Positions 8,302 through 16,819 are shown, counted from the first letter of the stretch. The stretch is DNA of 64,000 nt from Intestinimonas massiliensis (ex Afouda et al. 2020) (GCF_001244995.1 NZ_LN869528.1:322773-386772); one strand, 5' to 3'. A program made the numbers and translations. The notes: generated by a model from the letters alone, not told the origin.

Positions 8302-9888
8302 TCACCCCGCCCGAAACTTGGTGGGAGAGACGCCAAAATGCTTTTTGAACACATAGCTGAAATAGTTGGGGTCCAGATAGCCGGTCTGCTCGGCAATCCG
8401 GTAGGTCTTGTCCTCGGTACCCCGGAGGAGCTCGGCCGCCTTCTCCATGCGCACCACCGTCACATAGGCGATGAAGCTCATGCCCGTCTCCCGCTTGAAC
8501 AGCGTAGAAAAATAGGCCGGGCTCAGGTGGAGGTGCTCACACAGCTTCTCCACCGACAGCTCGCTCTCGGCGTAATGCCCGGCGATAAAGGCTTTGGCCT
8601 TCTCCACCGTCCGCCAGGCCGAGTCGGTCCGCTGCCGGCCGATGAGCTCCCGGATGCGCAGGCAGCGCGCCAGGCACCAGGTCCCCAGCTCCTCTGGCGA
8701 GCTGAAGTCGGTGATCTGCACCGCACCGGTAAAGCCGGCGCCAAAGACGGCCTCCAGCTCCAGATCGGCCTCCCGGGTGAGCTTCAGCAGACACGTGAGC
8801 AGCTCCAGGAAGAAGAGGTGGCACTGGGACAGGGCCAGCCCCGCCCGCCGGAGCTTGTCCGCCAGGCGGTCCACCGCGGCGCGGATATCCTCCTCGCCGC
8901 CCAGCTTCACCGCTCCGGTCAGCTCCCGCTCGTCGTTTTCGTCAAAGGCCAGGCGGGCCTCCGCACCGGGCTCCAAATCTCCGATGTAGATGGCCCGGCC
9001 CGTACCCACCAGCACCCGGTAATCCAGCGCGCTGCGGGCCCCCGCCGCCGACTGGGACAGCTCCCCCGGCGAGCCGCAGGGGGCGCCTACCCCCACGGTC
9101 AGGGTCAAATTCAGATAGCTCTTGGCCAGCTTGCAGGCCCGGTCCAGCTCCTCAATGAGATCGTAGATGGGGGCCTCGGCCTGGGGAAAGCTGGCCAGGA
9201 TGGCGATGGCGTCGTTGTAGAGGAACACCTTGGCGCAGCAGGTCCCCGCGCCCAGGTTCTCGTCCAAAAGCTGCTGCACCGACAGGGAGAGCAGCTCCCG
9301 CTGGGCCTGGGGCACGTCGAAGTGGGTGAGGGCCGCCGCCCAGGAGCTCCCGCTCAGGTCCAGGTCCAGCCGGGCCGCCCGGTCGTAGACCTGCCCGGCA
9401 GGGATGCGTCCCTCCAGCAGGTGGGCATAAAACAGCTCCCGCAGGACAGGCAGGCTCTCCTCATAGCGGCTGCGCAGGATCTCCAGATCCTGGCGCTGGG
9501 CCCGCTCGGTATCCAACTGGTCCCGCAGCTTGCGCAGTACCTCGGACAGCTCGGGGGCGTTGATGGGCTTGAGGATATACTCCGACACGTTCATGCGGAT
9601 GGCCTGCTTGGCATATTCAAAGTCGTCAAAGCCGGAGAACACCACGAACTTGGCGGCCGGCAGCCGCTGGGTCAGGATGCGGCACAGCTCCAGGCCGTCC
9701 ATGAAGGGCATCTTGATATCGGTGAGCACCACGTCGGGCCGGAGCTGCTCGGCCAGCTCCAGCGCGTCCTGGCCGTTTTCCGCCTCCCCCACCAGGGAGA
9801 AGCCCAGTCCCGCCCAGTCCATTTTCCGGCTGATGCCCACCCGGATATCCTCCTCGTCGTCCACCAGGAGCACACGATAGGGGTCCAT
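8302..9888 (-). CDS. YesN-family response regulator with AraC-type DNA-binding domain
   Basis: A 528-aa regulator. The receiver domain spans residues 1-120, with acidic pocket VDDEED (9-14), phospho-acceptor D57 in VLTDIKMPFMDG, and K109 in YILKPI. A helical middle region of about 280 residues follows. The C-terminal AraC-type double HTH includes SVEKLCEHLHLSPAYFSTLFK and IAEQTGYLDPNYFSYVFKKHFGVSP. The start is ATG 9888, spaced correctly from AGAGGAGGAA; an ATG at 9909 lacks a site. Partner of the kinase at 6457. The 21-bp direct repeats upstream of mglB are its likely target. Confidence 0.92.
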   Translation of the reverse strand: MDPYRVLLVDDEEDIRVGISRKMDWAGLGFSLVGEAENGQDALELAEQLRPDVVLTDIKMPFMDGLELCRILTQRLPAAKFVVFSGFDDFEYAKQAIRMNVSEYILKPINAPELSEVLRKLRDQLDTERAQRQDLEILRSRYEESLPVLRELFYAHLLEGRIPAGQVYDRAARLDLDLSGSSWAAALTHFDVPQAQRELLSLSVQQLLDENLGAGTCCAKVFLYNDAIAILASFPQAEAPIYDLIEELDRACKLAKSYLNLTLTVGVGAPCGSPGELSQSAAGARSALDYRVLVGTGRAIYIGDLEPGAEARLAFDENDERELTGAVKLGGEEDIRAAVDRLADKLRRAGLALSQCHLFFLELLTCLLKLTREADLELEAVFGAGFTGAVQITDFSSPEELGTWCLARCLRIRELIGRQRTDSAWRTVEKAKAFIAGHYAESELSVEKLCEHLHLSPAYFSTLFKRETGMSFIAYVTVVRMEKAAELLRGTEDKTYRIAEQTGYLDPNYFSYVFKKHFGVSPTKFRAG

Positions 9889-9918
9889 GGGAGATTCCTC
9901 CTCTTTCATCTTACATGT

Positions 9919-9947
9919 AGTATACCACAGGCCGGGAAAAGATACAA
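9919..9947 (-). promoter_or_regulatory. Promoter of the response-regulator/kinase/binding-protein operon
   Basis: Read on the minus strand: TTGTAT (9942-9947), 17-base spacer, TATACT (9919-9924). The -10 is excellent and the -35 moderate. It lies about 30 bases upstream of the response-regulator start codon. Confidence 0.7.
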
Positions 9948-9980
9948 AGGGCGCGCGTCCGTCGGATGCGCGCCCTTTTG
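9946..9980 (-). terminator. Intrinsic terminator after the mgl permease gene
   Basis: A 12-bp GC-rich stem (9949-9960 with 9964-9975, one G-T pair) lies just past the permease stop codon. It overlaps the -35 of the following operon's promoter, so read-through from mglC would run over that promoter. Confidence 0.75.
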
Positions 9981-9993
9981 CAGGTCGGAAGGC

Positions 9994-11043
9994 TTATTTC
10001 TTGACCAGGTATTTGCGCATGTCCAGCGCGCAGGCAAACAGGATGATGCCGCCCTTGATGAGGTACTGTAGGTTGGGGTCCACCTTCATCATACTCAGGC
10101 CGATAAAAATCAGCCGCAGCATGAGCACGCCCACCATAACGCCGCGGATCTTGCCGATGCCGCCGACGAAGCTGACGCCGCCGATGACGCAGGCCGCAAT
10201 GGCGTCCAGCTCGTAGTTGAAGCCGGTGTTTGCGGTGTTGGAGCCAATCCGGGCACCCTCGATGAAGCCGGTGAAGCCATACATGGCGCCGGCCAGGGCA
10301 AAGACCAGGATGGTGGTCAGGAATACGTTGACGCCGGAGACACGGGCGGCCTCCTCGTTGGCGCCCAGGGCGAACATGTTCTTGCCGAAGGTGGTCTTAT
10401 TCCAGATGAACCACATGATGAGCGTCAGGATAACGGCGAAGAGCACATACCGGGGCACCGGGGTGTCGCCCACGCGGAAGAGCTCGCCCTTGACAAAGTC
10501 GGTATAGCTGGCGTCCAGATTGGAGATGGCCATGCCCTTGTTGTTGCCCATCTGCACGTAGAGCAGCAGCAGGGTGTAGACGATGAGCTGGGTGCCCAGG
10601 GTGACGATGAAGGGATGGAGCTTGAACTTGGCCACAAAGAAGCCGTTGAAGGCTCCGAAGGCCGCGCCGATGAGCATGGCCACAGGGATGACCACCCAGA
10701 TGGGCAGGGTGCCGATCTCCGGCCACATCTTGTTGGCCAGGTTGGCGGCGCTCTGGAGCAGGGAGGCCGAGATGCAGGCGGTCAGGCCCACGATACGGCC
10801 GGCGGACAGGTCGGTGCCGGTGAGCACGATGCAGCCGCCGATCCCCAATGCGGCAGGCAGATAGGCCGCCGTCTGGGACAGAATGTTGATAATGGAGGCG
10901 GGTTTCAGAAAGTTCGGGTTTACGACGGCTATGTAGATCACGGCGATGATCATCAGGATGAGCAGGGCGTTGTTCAGCAGCAGGTTGCCCACCCGCTTGG
11001 CATCCCACGCCTGCCGCTCCAGGGCCTTGGATTCTTTACTCAT
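9994..11043 (-). CDS. mglC: Galactose/methyl-galactoside-type ABC transporter permease
   Basis: A 349-aa inner-membrane permease of the RbsC/MglC family (BPD_transp_2) with about 8-10 hydrophobic segments. Family hallmarks include AVVNPNFLKPASIINILSQT near the N-terminus, GIGGCIVLTGTDLSAGRIVGL, and a long conserved block around GANEEAARVSGVNV. It ends in a positively charged DMRKYLVKK. The start is ATG 11043, behind AGAGGGAGGAAG, 16 bases after mglA. It forms the channel for the MglA ATPase and the MglB-like binding proteins. Confidence 0.92.
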   Translation of the reverse strand: MSKESKALERQAWDAKRVGNLLLNNALLILMIIAVIYIAVVNPNFLKPASIINILSQTAAYLPAALGIGGCIVLTGTDLSAGRIVGLTACISASLLQSAANLANKMWPEIGTLPIWVVIPVAMLIGAAFGAFNGFFVAKFKLHPFIVTLGTQLIVYTLLLLYVQMGNNKGMAISNLDASYTDFVKGELFRVGDTPVPRYVLFAVILTLIMWFIWNKTTFGKNMFALGANEEAARVSGVNVFLTTILVFALAGAMYGFTGFIEGARIGSNTANTGFNYELDAIAACVIGGVSFVGGIGKIRGVMVGVLMLRLIFIGLSMMKVDPNLQYLIKGGIILFACALDMRKYLVKK

Positions 11044-11059
11044 TGCGGCTTCCTCCCTC

Positions 11060-12559
11060 TTAAACATATTTGGCAGCCAGGGTGAGGATTTCCTCCTGGC
11101 TGGTATTTTTAGCGTCAACCTCTCCGGCTAGCTGGCCGCCCGACATGACCAGGATGCGGTCGCAGACGCCCAGCAGCTCCGGCATCTCGGAGGACACCAT
11201 GATAACCCCCTTGCCCTCGTTGGCCAGATCGATGATGAGCTGGTAGATCTCATACTTGGCGCCCACGTCGATGCCGCGGGTGGGTTCGTCCAGCAGCAGC
11301 ACCTCCGGCTTGGTCAGCAGCCAGCGGCCGATGATGACCTTCTGCTGGTTGCCGCCGGACAGCGAGCGGATCTGGGTCTTCTGGCTGGGGGTTTTGATGT
11401 GCATGGCCTCGATGGCCCACTTGGTGTCTTCCTCCATTTTCTTGTCGCTGAGGCAGACGCCGCCCACCAGATAGTTTTTCAGGTTGGAAATGACCGTATT
11501 CTCCCGGATGTCCCGGATGCCGAAGATACCGGTGGCCCGGCGCTCCTCAGTGAGCAGGGCAAAGCCGTTTTTAATGGACTCCCGGGGGGTCCGGTTCCGG
11601 ATGACCCGGCCATGGAGCTTGATGGTGCCGCCCGCCTTGGTCATGGCGCCGAACAGATTCTCCAGCACCTCGGTACGGCCGGAGCCGTCCAGGCCGGCGA
11701 TGCCCAGAATCTCCCCCTTGCGGAGCTGGAAGGATGCGTCCTTTAGGCGGGTGTACTTACCCGCCAGGTGCTCCACCTCCAGGATGACTTCGCCGGGCAC
11801 GTTGGTCTTGGGCGGGAAGCGGTTGGTGAGCTCCCGTCCCACCATCAGCTTGATGATCTCCTCCATGGTCAGCTCCTTGGCCGGCCGGGTGGCCACCCAG
11901 GTGCCGTCGCGCATGATGGTCACTTCATCGCTGATGCGGAGGATCTCCTCCATTTTGTGACTGATGTAGATGATGCCGCAGCCCTTGGCCTTGAGCATAT
12001 TGATGATGCGGAACAGGTGCTCCACCTCCACCTCCGTCAGGGAGGAGGTGGGCTCGTCAAAGACAATGACCTTGGCGTCGTAGGAGACGGCCTTGGCGAT
12101 CTCCACCATCTGCCGCTGCGACACGGGCATGGCAGACATGGTGGTGCTGGGGTTTACCTTGACCTCCAGCTCGTCAAAGATTTCCTTGGTGCGCTTGCGC
12201 ATGACGGCCTCGCTGACCATGATGCCGCCCACCTTGGGGTAGCGACCCAGCCACAGGTTGTCCTGCACGCTGCGGGTCAGGGCCTGGTTGAGCTCCTGGT
12301 GCACCATGGCCACCCCGTTCTCCAGGGCCTCTTTGGAGCTCTTGAAGTTGACTTCCTTGCCATCCAGGACGATGGTGCCGCTGTCCTTGTTATAAATGCC
12401 GAACAGGCACTTCATCAGGGTGGACTTGCCTGCGCCGTTCTCTCCCATCAGGGCGTGCACCGTGCCGGGCCGGACCTTCAGGGATACATTGTCCAGAGCT
12501 TTGACGCCGGGAAATTCCTTGCTGATGCCTTTCATTTCCAGCAGTGCCGGCTGATCCAT
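11060..12559 (-). CDS. mglA: Galactose/methyl-galactoside-type ABC transporter ATPase (tandem NBDs)
   Basis: A 499-aa ATPase of the MglA/RbsA/XylG type, with two fused nucleotide-binding domains. NBD1 has Walker [10 protein letters not shown] (39-47) and Walker [15 protein letters not shown]2 has a degenerate Walker A ([11 protein letters not shown]), signature SGGNQQK and Walker [13 protein letters not shown]. Start ATG 12559 (MDQPALLEM), preceded by GAGAGGAGGAAG; the open frame upstream is not coding. It powers sugar uptake with mglC (16 bases downstream) and the mglB product. Confidence 0.93.
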   Translation of the reverse strand: MDQPALLEMKGISKEFPGVKALDNVSLKVRPGTVHALMGENGAGKSTLMKCLFGIYNKDSGTIVLDGKEVNFKSSKEALENGVAMVHQELNQALTRSVQDNLWLGRYPKVGGIMVSEAVMRKRTKEIFDELEVKVNPSTTMSAMPVSQRQMVEIAKAVSYDAKVIVFDEPTSSLTEVEVEHLFRIINMLKAKGCGIIYISHKMEEILRISDEVTIMRDGTWVATRPAKELTMEEIIKLMVGRELTNRFPPKTNVPGEVILEVEHLAGKYTRLKDASFQLRKGEILGIAGLDGSGRTEVLENLFGAMTKAGGTIKLHGRVIRNRTPRESIKNGFALLTEERRATGIFGIRDIRENTVISNLKNYLVGGVCLSDKKMEEDTKWAIEAMHIKTPSQKTQIRSLSGGNQQKVIIGRWLLTKPEVLLLDEPTRGIDVGAKYEIYQLIIDLANEGKGVIMVSSEMPELLGVCDRILVMSGGQLAGEVDAKNTSQEEILTLAAKYV

Positions 12560-12604
12560 ATGCTTCCTCCTCTCCATGGCGCTCCCCGGAGGAGCGCTGC
12601 TGTG

Positions 12605-12694
12605 TGGAGCCGCCGCGCCGGGCGCATCCCGTCCGGCAGGCGCCCGGCGCCGGGGCTCCACGGCGTAAGCGGGGCTGCCAGATGGCAGCCCCGC
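12605..12694 (-). other. Hairpins between mglB and mglA
   Basis: A perfect 11-bp stem (arms about 12669-12679 and 12684-12694, GGGCTGCCA/TGGCAGCCCC core) and a second imperfect GC-rich inverted repeat (12606-12660) fill this spacer. Neither has a U-run. They more likely stabilise the mglB message 3' end or partly attenuate transcription into mglAC than terminate fully. Such elements commonly raise the binding protein above the membrane subunits. Confidence 0.6.
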
Positions 12695-12751
12695 TCGTCC
12701 GTTGGTGTGTTCGGTTGGGGCGATGCGTACTGTTTTGTATCCGGGTCTGCC

Positions 12752-13888
12752 TTATTCGGCGGTGTACACGCCGTAGGGCACACGGATCTTGGCCACGCCC
12801 TCGTCCACGTTCAGGTCGCCGGTGTTGTCCATCAGGGCGGCGCCGTCCTTGATGTTGCCCACCAGGGTGGTAATGGTCTCGGCCATGCCGGCGGCGTCCT
12901 GCATGATGGTGCCGGTCATCTTGCCCTCGTCGATGGCCTGCTTGGCGGAGGCGATGGCATCCACGCCGAAGACGGGGATGGTCTTGCTGCTGCCGTCGCC
13001 CAGGTTGTAGCCGGCGGTCTGCAGGGAGGAGATGGCGCCCAGTGCCATGTCGTCGTTGTTGGCAATGATCAGCTCGACCATGTTGCCGTTGGCCTCAGAG
13101 TACTCGGCCAGGATGGTGTCCATGTAAGCCACGGCGGCGGCGGCGGACCAGGCGCCGTTCTGGTCAACCTGATACTTGGTATCCACGTCGCCGGCGTAGT
13201 AGGCCAGCGCGGGCTTGCCGGCCTCGGTCAGGACGGTGTCGGCATCCTCCACGCCGAACTGGGTACGGGCCTCGGCCTCGGCGTTGCCCTCCTGGCCCTT
13301 GAACATGACATAGGAGATGACGCCGTCGCCGTTCAGATCCACGGCCTCATAGTTCGCCAGCAGGTACTCGCCGATGAGCTTGCCCTGCATGTGGCCGGCC
13401 TCGGGGGCGTCGGTGCCCACGAAGGCGCACTTGTCATAGCTGTTCACCACGTCGTCGGAGACCTCGCGGTTGAAGAAGATGATGGGAATGCCGGCGTCCT
13501 TGGCGGCGTTCACAGCGTTCTGGGCGGCGTCCGGGGAGGACGTCTCCACGATGTTGACGATCAGCAGGTTGGCGCCATTGGCCAGCGCGGTGTTGATCTG
13601 GTCGGTCTGCTGGGACTGGTTGCCGGCGCCGTCAAAGTTGTCGTAGTTGACGCCCAGGGCGGTCAGCATCTCGTCCATATTGTTGCGGACGCTGGAGATG
13701 TACACGTCGGAGTAGTTGTAGTAGAACACGGCCACGTTCAGCTCACCGGCCTGAGCGGGCTGGCTCTCCGCAGGAGCAGAGGCGGAGGGGGAGGGAGAGG
13801 CGCTGCTGCCGGAGCCGCTGCCGGAGCAGCCGGCGAAGGCGGCAAACATGAGAACGGCTGCAAGAACAAGAGCAAGTTTCTTCTTCAT
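12752..13888 (-). CDS. mglB: Galactose/glucose-type ABC transporter substrate-binding lipoprotein
   Basis: A 378-aa lipoprotein. Signal peptide residues 1-20 end in the lipobox FAAFAGC, followed by a Ser/Pro/Ala linker and a sugar-binding type 1 domain. Motifs match MglB: VAVFYYNYSDVYISSVR, IIFFNREVSDD, CAFVGTDAPEAGHMQG, the EF-hand-like calcium loop VDLNGDGVI, IIANNDDMALGAI, and PVFGVDAIASA. Start ATG 13888, behind TAGGAGG. First gene of mglBAC. It delivers extracellular hexose to the permease and may also feed ligand to the adjacent sensor. Confidence 0.92.
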   Translation of the reverse strand: MKKKLALVLAAVLMFAAFAGCSGSGSGSSASPSPSASAPAESQPAQAGELNVAVFYYNYSDVYISSVRNNMDEMLTALGVNYDNFDGAGNQSQQTDQINTALANGANLLIVNIVETSSPDAAQNAVNAAKDAGIPIIFFNREVSDDVVNSYDKCAFVGTDAPEAGHMQGKLIGEYLLANYEAVDLNGDGVISYVMFKGQEGNAEAEARTQFGVEDADTVLTEAGKPALAYYAGDVDTKYQVDQNGAWSAAAAVAYMDTILAEYSEANGNMVELIIANNDDMALGAISSLQTAGYNLGDGSSKTIPVFGVDAIASAKQAIDEGKMTGTIMQDAAGMAETITTLVGNIKDGAALMDNTGDLNVDEGVAKIRVPYGVYTAE

Positions 13889-14200
13889 CGTTTTTCCTCC
13901 TAAATGATACATATCGTTTTTTGCAGGGTTCCATCCGCTGGGGAACGTCTTTCCCCGGGACGCCTCTATTGTAATCGGCCGGGCGGGAAAAGACGATAGA
14001 AAATTCTTTGCTCTTCTAGGAAAAAACTTTGCTTCCATGACAACTACGGTGCATAAGTTTCTTCATTTTTGTCGTTTTTGCCTAATATTGGTGGAATGTA
14101 ACGAAGGATTCCTCCGCGTGTTCCGCATAGCGCGCCCTCAGAGTGTACCCGTTCGTCCTACCCTGCTGCCGGGCGCGCGGGGAGTGAGGAGGGATGCTTC
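13889..14200 (-). promoter_or_regulatory. mglB promoter with tandem response-regulator-like repeats
   Basis: No gene lies in this 312-base gap. On the minus strand a TACAAT -10 (13968-13973) lacks a recognisable -35. Just upstream are two direct repeats of the form CAAAG-(A/T-rich)-TA at 13997-14010 and 14017-14031, offset by exactly 21 bp (two helical turns). This spacing is typical of AraC-type dimer sites, so the YesN-like regulator probably activates mglBAC here. The remainder (about 14040-14180) is AT-rich and shows nothing further. Confidence 0.7.
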
Positions 14201-14605
14201 ATGGCAAGCGGACAGACCGCGCATTACGGGCTCTCCCAGTGGGAGCCGGAGGACAGTTTTTTGCGGGAGGAGTTTAACGCGAACTTCTCCAAGATCGACA
14301 CGGAGGTGTTCAGCAAGGCGGAAGCCGTGACCGGGACCTACACCGGGGACGGGGAGTCGGAGCGGATCATCGAATTGGGCTTCTCGCCCACGGCGGTGCT
14401 GCTGCTCCGCAATACCGGCGCCAGCAAGGACAGCAGCAACTATTACGGGGGCCTGGCCCTGCGGGACCACCCCGTCCTCCTGCCCACCGGGGCGACGGTG
14501 CTGGCCATCACCGGCAGCGGCTTTTCCGTCCACGTCGGCGGCTCGGCCAGCATCAGCAATTCCAACGGCAGCGGCTCTCTGTTCCACTACCTCGCCTTTC
14601 GCTGA
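14201..14605 (+). CDS. Small phage-tail-like protein, function unknown
   Basis: A 134-aa protein with no signal peptide. The N-terminal stretch with GLSQWEPEDSFLREEFN and FSKID resembles the start of phage tail/base-plate appendage proteins. The following GTYTGDGESERIIELGF and SPTAVLLLRNTG resembles repeats in tail-fibre tips. Start ATG 14201, with AGGAGGG eight bases upstream. No other phage gene is nearby, so it is a lone morph or a domesticated module. Its own terminator follows. The family assignment is tentative and the function is not known. Confidence 0.6.
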   Translation: MASGQTAHYGLSQWEPEDSFLREEFNANFSKIDTEVFSKAEAVTGTYTGDGESERIIELGFSPTAVLLLRNTGASKDSSNYYGGLALRDHPVLLPTGATVLAITGSGFSVHVGGSASISNSNGSGSLFHYLAFR

Positions 14606-14633
14606 GCCAGAGGCGCGCCGAGCAAAAGGCCCG

Positions 14634-14663
14634 GACCGGCGATGGCCGTCCCGGGCCTTTTTT
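14634..14663 (+). terminator. Intrinsic terminator of the phage-tail-like gene
   Basis: A GC-rich stem (GGCCCGG with CCGGGCC, one bulge) is followed by a run of six T. It lies about 30 bases past the stop codon. Confidence 0.85.
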
Positions 14664-14733
14664 GTCCCGGCTGGACGGGAAGCTGCCCCGCGTCTGTTCG
14701 GAATGACTTGAACGGGGGGCCGAAAATGCATGG

Positions 14734-14761
14734 TTGACTTTTCCTCTGCCTGCGGTATAAT
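14734..14761 (+). promoter_or_regulatory. Promoter of the cobalamin riboswitch operon
   Basis: TTGACT (14734-14739), 16-base spacer, perfect TATAAT (14756-14761). Transcription would begin near 14767, within a hairpin, and run into the cobalamin riboswitch. Confidence 0.8.
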
Positions 14762-14762
14762 C

Positions 14763-14798
14763 AAAAGGGTCCCGTCTGAAAAGGCCGGGACCCTTTTT
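14763..14798 (+). terminator. Terminator-like hairpin at the 5' end of the riboswitch transcript
   Basis: GGGTCCCG (14767-14774) pairs perfectly with CGGGACCC (14786-14793), followed by five T. The stem begins at the predicted transcription start. It could be a 5' stabilising hairpin, an early terminator, or a minus-strand terminator; the sequence does not decide. Confidence 0.55.
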
Positions 14799-14824
14799 GG
14801 ATATCTTCAAATTTGATATGCCGC

Positions 14825-15085
14825 ATCATGTCCTCGGGTAGGAGCTGCCGTTCAGGCAGGCCCGGGGATGAGGGAATCCGGTGAAAGTCCGGAGCATTGC
14901 CCGTTGCCGTATGCGCTTGAGGCTGTCGTTCGTGACGTGAGTCGGTCATTGGGGAAACCTGAGAAGGCGGAACGACAGACGGGGAGGGTTTCCAGGGTCA
15001 GACCTCCGGATGGCGCGAGCCGGAAGACCTATGATGCTCGAAGCCGGAGGCGCGCCGCGCGCCGAGGGACAGGGGCCCACGCGAA
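14825..15085 (+). promoter_or_regulatory. Cobalamin (B12) riboswitch
   Basis: The conserved core is clear at about 14871-14912: AGGGAA, TCCGGTGAAAGTCCGG, AGC, then GCCCG and GCCGT. This matches the cobalamin-riboswitch consensus GGGAA-N-GGTG-AAA-TCC-GC-CCCG. A second GGGGAAACC block (about 14953) and a degenerate B12-box-like CCAGGGTCAGACCT (about 14992-15005) follow at the expected spacing. A strong terminator sits directly downstream, so B12 binding should stop transcription before the surface-protein and ECF genes. Outer limits are approximate. Confidence 0.9.
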
Positions 15086-15087
15086 CA

Positions 15088-15129
15088 GACGGACGTGGTG
15101 AATCAAAGGATTCACCACGTCCGTTTTTT
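15088..15129 (+). terminator. Riboswitch expression-platform terminator
   Basis: A perfect stem of at least 14 bp (15091-15104 with 15109-15122, AAAG loop) is followed by a T6 run. It lies 25 bases before the first gene and forms the likely OFF state of the cobalamin riboswitch. Confidence 0.92.
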
Positions 15130-15153
15130 GATGACAGAAGGGGGAGCGATTGG

Positions 15154-16809
15154 ATGAAACGATTCAGTCAGAGAGGGCTCAGCCTGCTGCTGGCCCTGGC
15201 GGCAGTCATCTGCCTGGCCAATCCGGTCTGGGCCGCCGGATCGGACGACGCTCTGGAGGCCGCCCTGGCGGACACCGCGCAGTATGTCTGCGCCGCCGTA
15301 CCCGAGCCCCGGGTGGGCTCCATCGGCGGAGAGTGGGCGGTGCTGGGCCTGGCCCGCAGCGGCTATGCGGTGCCGGAGGGGTACTACCAGAGCTACTATG
15401 ACGCGGTGGAGGCCTATGTTAAGGCCCGGAACGGCATCCTCCACGACAAGAAGTACACCGAATATGCCCGGGTCATCCTGGCCCTGACCGCCATCGGCCG
15501 GGATGCCCGGGATGTGGCGGGCTATGACCTGACGCTGCCCCTGGGCGACTACGACAAGACCGTCTGGCAGGGAATCAACGGTCCCATTTGGGCTCTGATC
15601 GCCCTGGATTCCGGGGACTACCCCATGCCGGAAAACCCCGCGGCGGAGACCCAGGCCACCCGCCAGATGTATCTCGACCACATCCTGGACCGCCAGCGCT
15701 CCGACGGCGGCTGGAGTCTGGCGGGGGAGGACGGCGCGGGCTCCGACCCGGATGTCACCGCCACGGCGCTCCAGGCCCTGGCCAAATACCAGGACCAGCC
15801 GGCCGTGGCCGCGGCCACCCGGGAGGCTCTGGCCTGTCTGTCCGGTCAGCAGGACGGGCAGGGCGGCTTTGCAAGCTGGAGCACCAGCAATTCGGAGAGC
15901 GTAGTGCAGGTGCTGGTGGCCCTGTGTGAGCTGGGGCTTCCTCTGGATGACGCCCGCTTTGTCAAAAACGGCTCTACTCTGCTGGACAATCTGCTGCTCT
16001 TCTACCGGAGGGGAGCCGGGTTTGTCCACACCGGCGCGGGCACGGGCTCCAGCCAGATGGCCACGGAGCAGGCGCTCTACGGTCTGGCCGCCGCCCAGCG
16101 GGCCCGGGAGGGCCGCAGCAGCCTCTACCGCATGGGTGACGCGGCCCCTGCGGCCGGAACGTCGGGCTCTGCGCCGGAGGGCGGCCCGGCGGGCAGGGAC
16201 CCGGCGGTACGGCCCCAGCCGGTCACCGCCCCCGGCGTCACCTTCCCGGACCTCTCCGGTCATGCCGACCGGGCTGCCGTGGAGGCTCTGGCCGCCCGGG
16301 GCATCATCACCGGCGGCGACGACGGTCTGTTCCGCCCCGACGGTGCCATGACCCGGGCGGAGTTTGCCACCATCGTGGTGCGGGCCCTGGGCCTGGCTGC
16401 CGGCCCCCTCGGCGGGGAGACCGTCTTTTCCGACGTGGCTCCGGAGGCGTGGTATGCCCCCTACGTGGACGTCGCCTACCGCCGCGGCATCGTAAGCGGC
16501 GTGGGCGACGGCAAGTTCCGGCCTGACGGCACCCTCTCCCGGCAGGAGGCCGCCGTCATGGTGGCCCGGGCCGCCGGACTGTGCGGTCTGGATACGGCGC
16601 TGGACGCCGCCGCCGTGCGCAGCCTGCTGGCCTCCTTCTCCGACTATGTCACCACGGCGGCGTGGGCGCGGGAGAGCCTGGCCTTCTGTTATCAGGAGAA
16701 CATTCTGGACCCGTCCGACCTGGCGATCCGCCCCGCGGAGGCCATCCGGCGCTGTGAGGTCGCCCGGATGCTCTTCCGGATGCTGGACCGGGCCGAACTG
16801 CTCGTATAG
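15154..16809 (+). CDS. SLH-anchored alpha/alpha-toroid protein, putative surface cobalamin-capture domain
   Basis: A 551-aa secreted protein. The signal peptide spans residues 1-28, cut near VWAA. Residues about 30-330 are a terpene-cyclase/prenyltransferase-like alpha/alpha toroid with repeats such as RQRSDGGWSLAGEDG and SGQQDGQGGFASWSTS. Animal intrinsic factor and transcobalamin use the same fold for their alpha domain. A Pro/Gly linker leads to three S-layer homology domains at about 364-414, 426-477 and 495-551, which bind cell-wall polymers. The start is ATG 15154 with GGGGGAG upstream. As the first gene under the B12 riboswitch, it is inferred to bind B12 or another corrinoid at the cell surface; binding is not shown. 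Confidence 0.82.
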   Translation: MKRFSQRGLSLLLALAAVICLANPVWAAGSDDALEAALADTAQYVCAAVPEPRVGSIGGEWAVLGLARSGYAVPEGYYQSYYDAVEAYVKARNGILHDKKYTEYARVILALTAIGRDARDVAGYDLTLPLGDYDKTVWQGINGPIWALIALDSGDYPMPENPAAETQATRQMYLDHILDRQRSDGGWSLAGEDGAGSDPDVTATALQALAKYQDQPAVAAATREALACLSGQQDGQGGFASWSTSNSESVVQVLVALCELGLPLDDARFVKNGSTLLDNLLLFYRRGAGFVHTGAGTGSSQMATEQALYGLAAAQRAREGRSSLYRMGDAAPAAGTSGSAPEGGPAGRDPAVRPQPVTAPGVTFPDLSGHADRAAVEALAARGIITGGDDGLFRPDGAMTRAEFATIVVRALGLAAGPLGGETVFSDVAPEAWYAPYVDVAYRRGIVSGVGDGKFRPDGTLSRQEAAVMVARAAGLCGLDTALDAAAVRSLLASFSDYVTTAAWARESLAFCYQENILDPSDLAIRPAEAIRRCEVARMLFRMLDRAELLV

Positions 16810-16819
16810 GAGGCACAGC

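Noticed and set aside
6550-10071. A 1173-codon plus-strand open frame opposite the kinase and regulator genes
   Set aside because: High-GC antisense frame spanning two well-supported minus-strand genes and their promoter; no recognisable domain.
14868-15101. Short plus-strand open frame
   Set aside because: It lies within the cobalamin riboswitch and its expression platform, which explain the sequence conservation better than a protein.
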